From: Tetrahymena elliotti 4EA
Taxonomy: Eukaryota > Ciliophora > Oligohymenophorea > Hymenostomatida > Tetrahymenidae
Assembly: GCA_000231825.2 (NCBI GenBank)
Contig: JH720304.1
Coordinates: 224,724 to 288,723 of the forward strand
Direction of reading: 5' to 3'
Length of the DNA stretch: 64,000 nucleotides
Of this stretch, positions 63,101-64,000 are shown one piece after another. Both the position numbers and the translations under genes were made by a program. Within the stretch, counting starts at the first letter, position 1. Each line of letters begins with the position of its first letter. The notes below the pieces were generated by a model that was given only the letters and a program-made list of their open reading frames with translations, had not been told where the DNA came from and searched no databases.

Positions 63101-63923
63101 AGCTCAACTTTATCATCATTAGAAGCCGTTGTGGGTAAAACTTTTTATAATGTTAATAAGTTCTTTCTATAAATTATTGATATTATTATATTAAAAGTGT
63201 TACTTTTAGTGCAGTAAAAATTTGAAGAAGCGTCAGAGTATCAGGCTAAAGTAATTGATGGTTATGATTTAATATTTGGACCCGATTCTTTACAACTTGC
63301 TAAATTCTTGGAGAAAATAGCTTATTAACATGAACAATTAAAAAATTTCAACGATGCTCTACCATACCAGTAAAGAGTAATTGAAATTAGATAAAAGAAT
63401 ATTGATAATGACACTAATCATCAATATTTACAGTCATTGCTTAACATAAGGTACATATTAAATTGTAAACCCTACTGAATGAATTTTTAAATTTATAATT
63501 AATTTATATAGCTTTAGCTTAGATTAATCAAATTAGTACGAAGAAAGTCTAAAATATAAAAATGAAGCATTAAAAAGAATGAAATTAGAACTAGGTGACA
63601 AGCATAAAAAAATTACTTAATAATTGATTAGTATTGCTGAAACTGAAATAAATTTAGATCAGTACTAAAATGCGCTTGATAATTTGAAAGAGGCTCTAAT
63701 ACAGATTCAAGAAAAAGGCTTAGAAGAAAATGAAACAACTAAGTGTTTAAGGACTATGGGATAAATTTTAGTCTCTTAAGGTTAAAAGGGAAACACTGAA
63801 GCAGTTTTTGAATTTTATGAAAAAATATTAGTGGTTGTTAAAGAAGTTCTTACACAATAATCACCGTATTACTAATTTATAGAATCAATTTGCTCCTAAA
63901 CGGTTGAATAACTAATTTAGTGA
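60197..63923 (+). CDS. kinase-like protein with kinesin-light-chain-type TPR repeats
   Basis: Exon 1 (60197-60239, MKKIFYSNKESYLK) splices in phase to exon 2 (60497-61125); the gene ends at TGA 63921-63923. An acidic, Lys-rich linker precedes a kinase-like domain: HIQYKNHNRADFDNEIQVRQ (beta-3 and the alpha-C Glu), IFLSDIKPENIV for the catalytic loop (the His-Arg of HRD is absent; Asp, Lys and Asn are kept), and FRDYGIEF in place of DFG. A 26-nt intron (61126-61151) lies between these two motifs. The C-terminal half holds six or more 42-residue TPRs of the KLC type: GEEHPLYANCLINLA, LGNHPSTIFSLLSIAETL, YGDNHPLLADYYVNIS, LGKNHPIIADTYTEQA, LGDKHKKITQQLISIAET. The sequence suggests a kinase or pseudokinase with a peptide-binding scaffold. 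Substrates unknown. Exon 1 is less certain than the rest. Confidence 0.8.
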
Positions 63924-64000
63924 GTTTTTACTTAATCGAAAAAACAAAATCATATATATTAAAAACAAGAGAAAAGTTGGTTCAGCTTAAATAGCCATTA
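63924..64000. other. 3' flank of the kinase-TPR gene
   Basis: Short AT-rich end of window; no feature seen. Confidence 0.4.

Noticed and set aside
1..64000. Search by eye for tRNA, rRNA, CRISPR arrays and bacterial-type promoters or terminators
   Set aside because: Nothing with cloverleaf arms or regular spacer-repeat structure was seen; bacterial signals do not apply to this ciliate DNA. A covariance-model search would be decisive for RNAs.

Overview
The window is AT-rich (roughly 80% by eye) eukaryotic DNA from a ciliate. Frames that encode obvious proteins are full of in-frame TAA and TAG codons, which read as glutamine, and end only at TGA. The genes carry AT-rich GT...AG introns, mostly 45-170 nt, with wide AT-rich spacers between them. 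Together with a 2,631-residue GLFG nucleoporin matching my memory of Tetrahymena Nup308, this points to Tetrahymena, probably T. thermophila. Standard-code ORF calling breaks every gene here, so the models below were read with TGA as the only stop and spliced by hand; every long exon join I wrote out keeps frame.

Layout. 1-3.2 kb: a 3' gene end, a weak small gene and a truncated kinase-N-lobe-like gene. 3.8-12.8 kb (minus): the 16-exon GLFG plus alpha-solenoid nucleoporin. 13.6-15.0 kb (minus): an arginase-fold protein that has lost most metal ligands. 16.0-20.2 kb (plus): a Slo/BK-type potassium channel. 21.1-22.9 kb (plus): a mitochondrial-type thiolase lacking its second Cys and its His. 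26.2-27.5 kb (plus): an intronless TBC RabGAP. 29.1-30.0 kb (minus): an orphan helical protein. 30.7-31.6 kb (plus): a VAP-type MSP-domain tail-anchored protein. 34.4-34.6 kb (minus): a small di-cysteine protein. 37.2-37.9 kb (plus): a membrane protein. 38.0-40.6 kb (minus): an outer-dynein-arm docking-complex coiled coil. 40.9 kb: a 106-bp inverted-repeat element with an 8-bp target duplication, followed by a tandem duplication of about 385 bp. 41.8-44.0 kb (plus): an orphan disordered protein. 44.4-47.2 kb (minus) and 47.7-50.4 kb (plus): divergent leucine-rich-repeat genes, the first with a degenerate kinase-like N terminus. 50.4-51.9 kb: decayed copies of the 3' end of the next gene. 51.9-52.8 kb (minus): a TMEM33/Pom33-like membrane protein. 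55.5-56.2 kb (minus): an orphan. 58.4-60.0 kb (plus): a UBC/RWD-like protein. 60.2-63.9 kb (plus): a kinase-like plus kinesin-light-chain-type TPR protein.

The genes do not form a pathway or operon. Themes are nuclear-envelope/ER proteins (nucleoporin, TMEM33-like, VAP), membrane traffic and signalling (TBC, BK channel, kinase-TPR), an axonemal factor, and two metabolic-enzyme folds that look catalytically altered. The best candidates for undescribed biology are the two altered enzymes, the hAT-like miniature element, the array of decayed gene ends, and the local cluster of kinase-like/LRR genes. Because only TGA stops translation in this AT-rich DNA, open frames of 60-90 codons arise by chance, so short unsupported frames are scored low.
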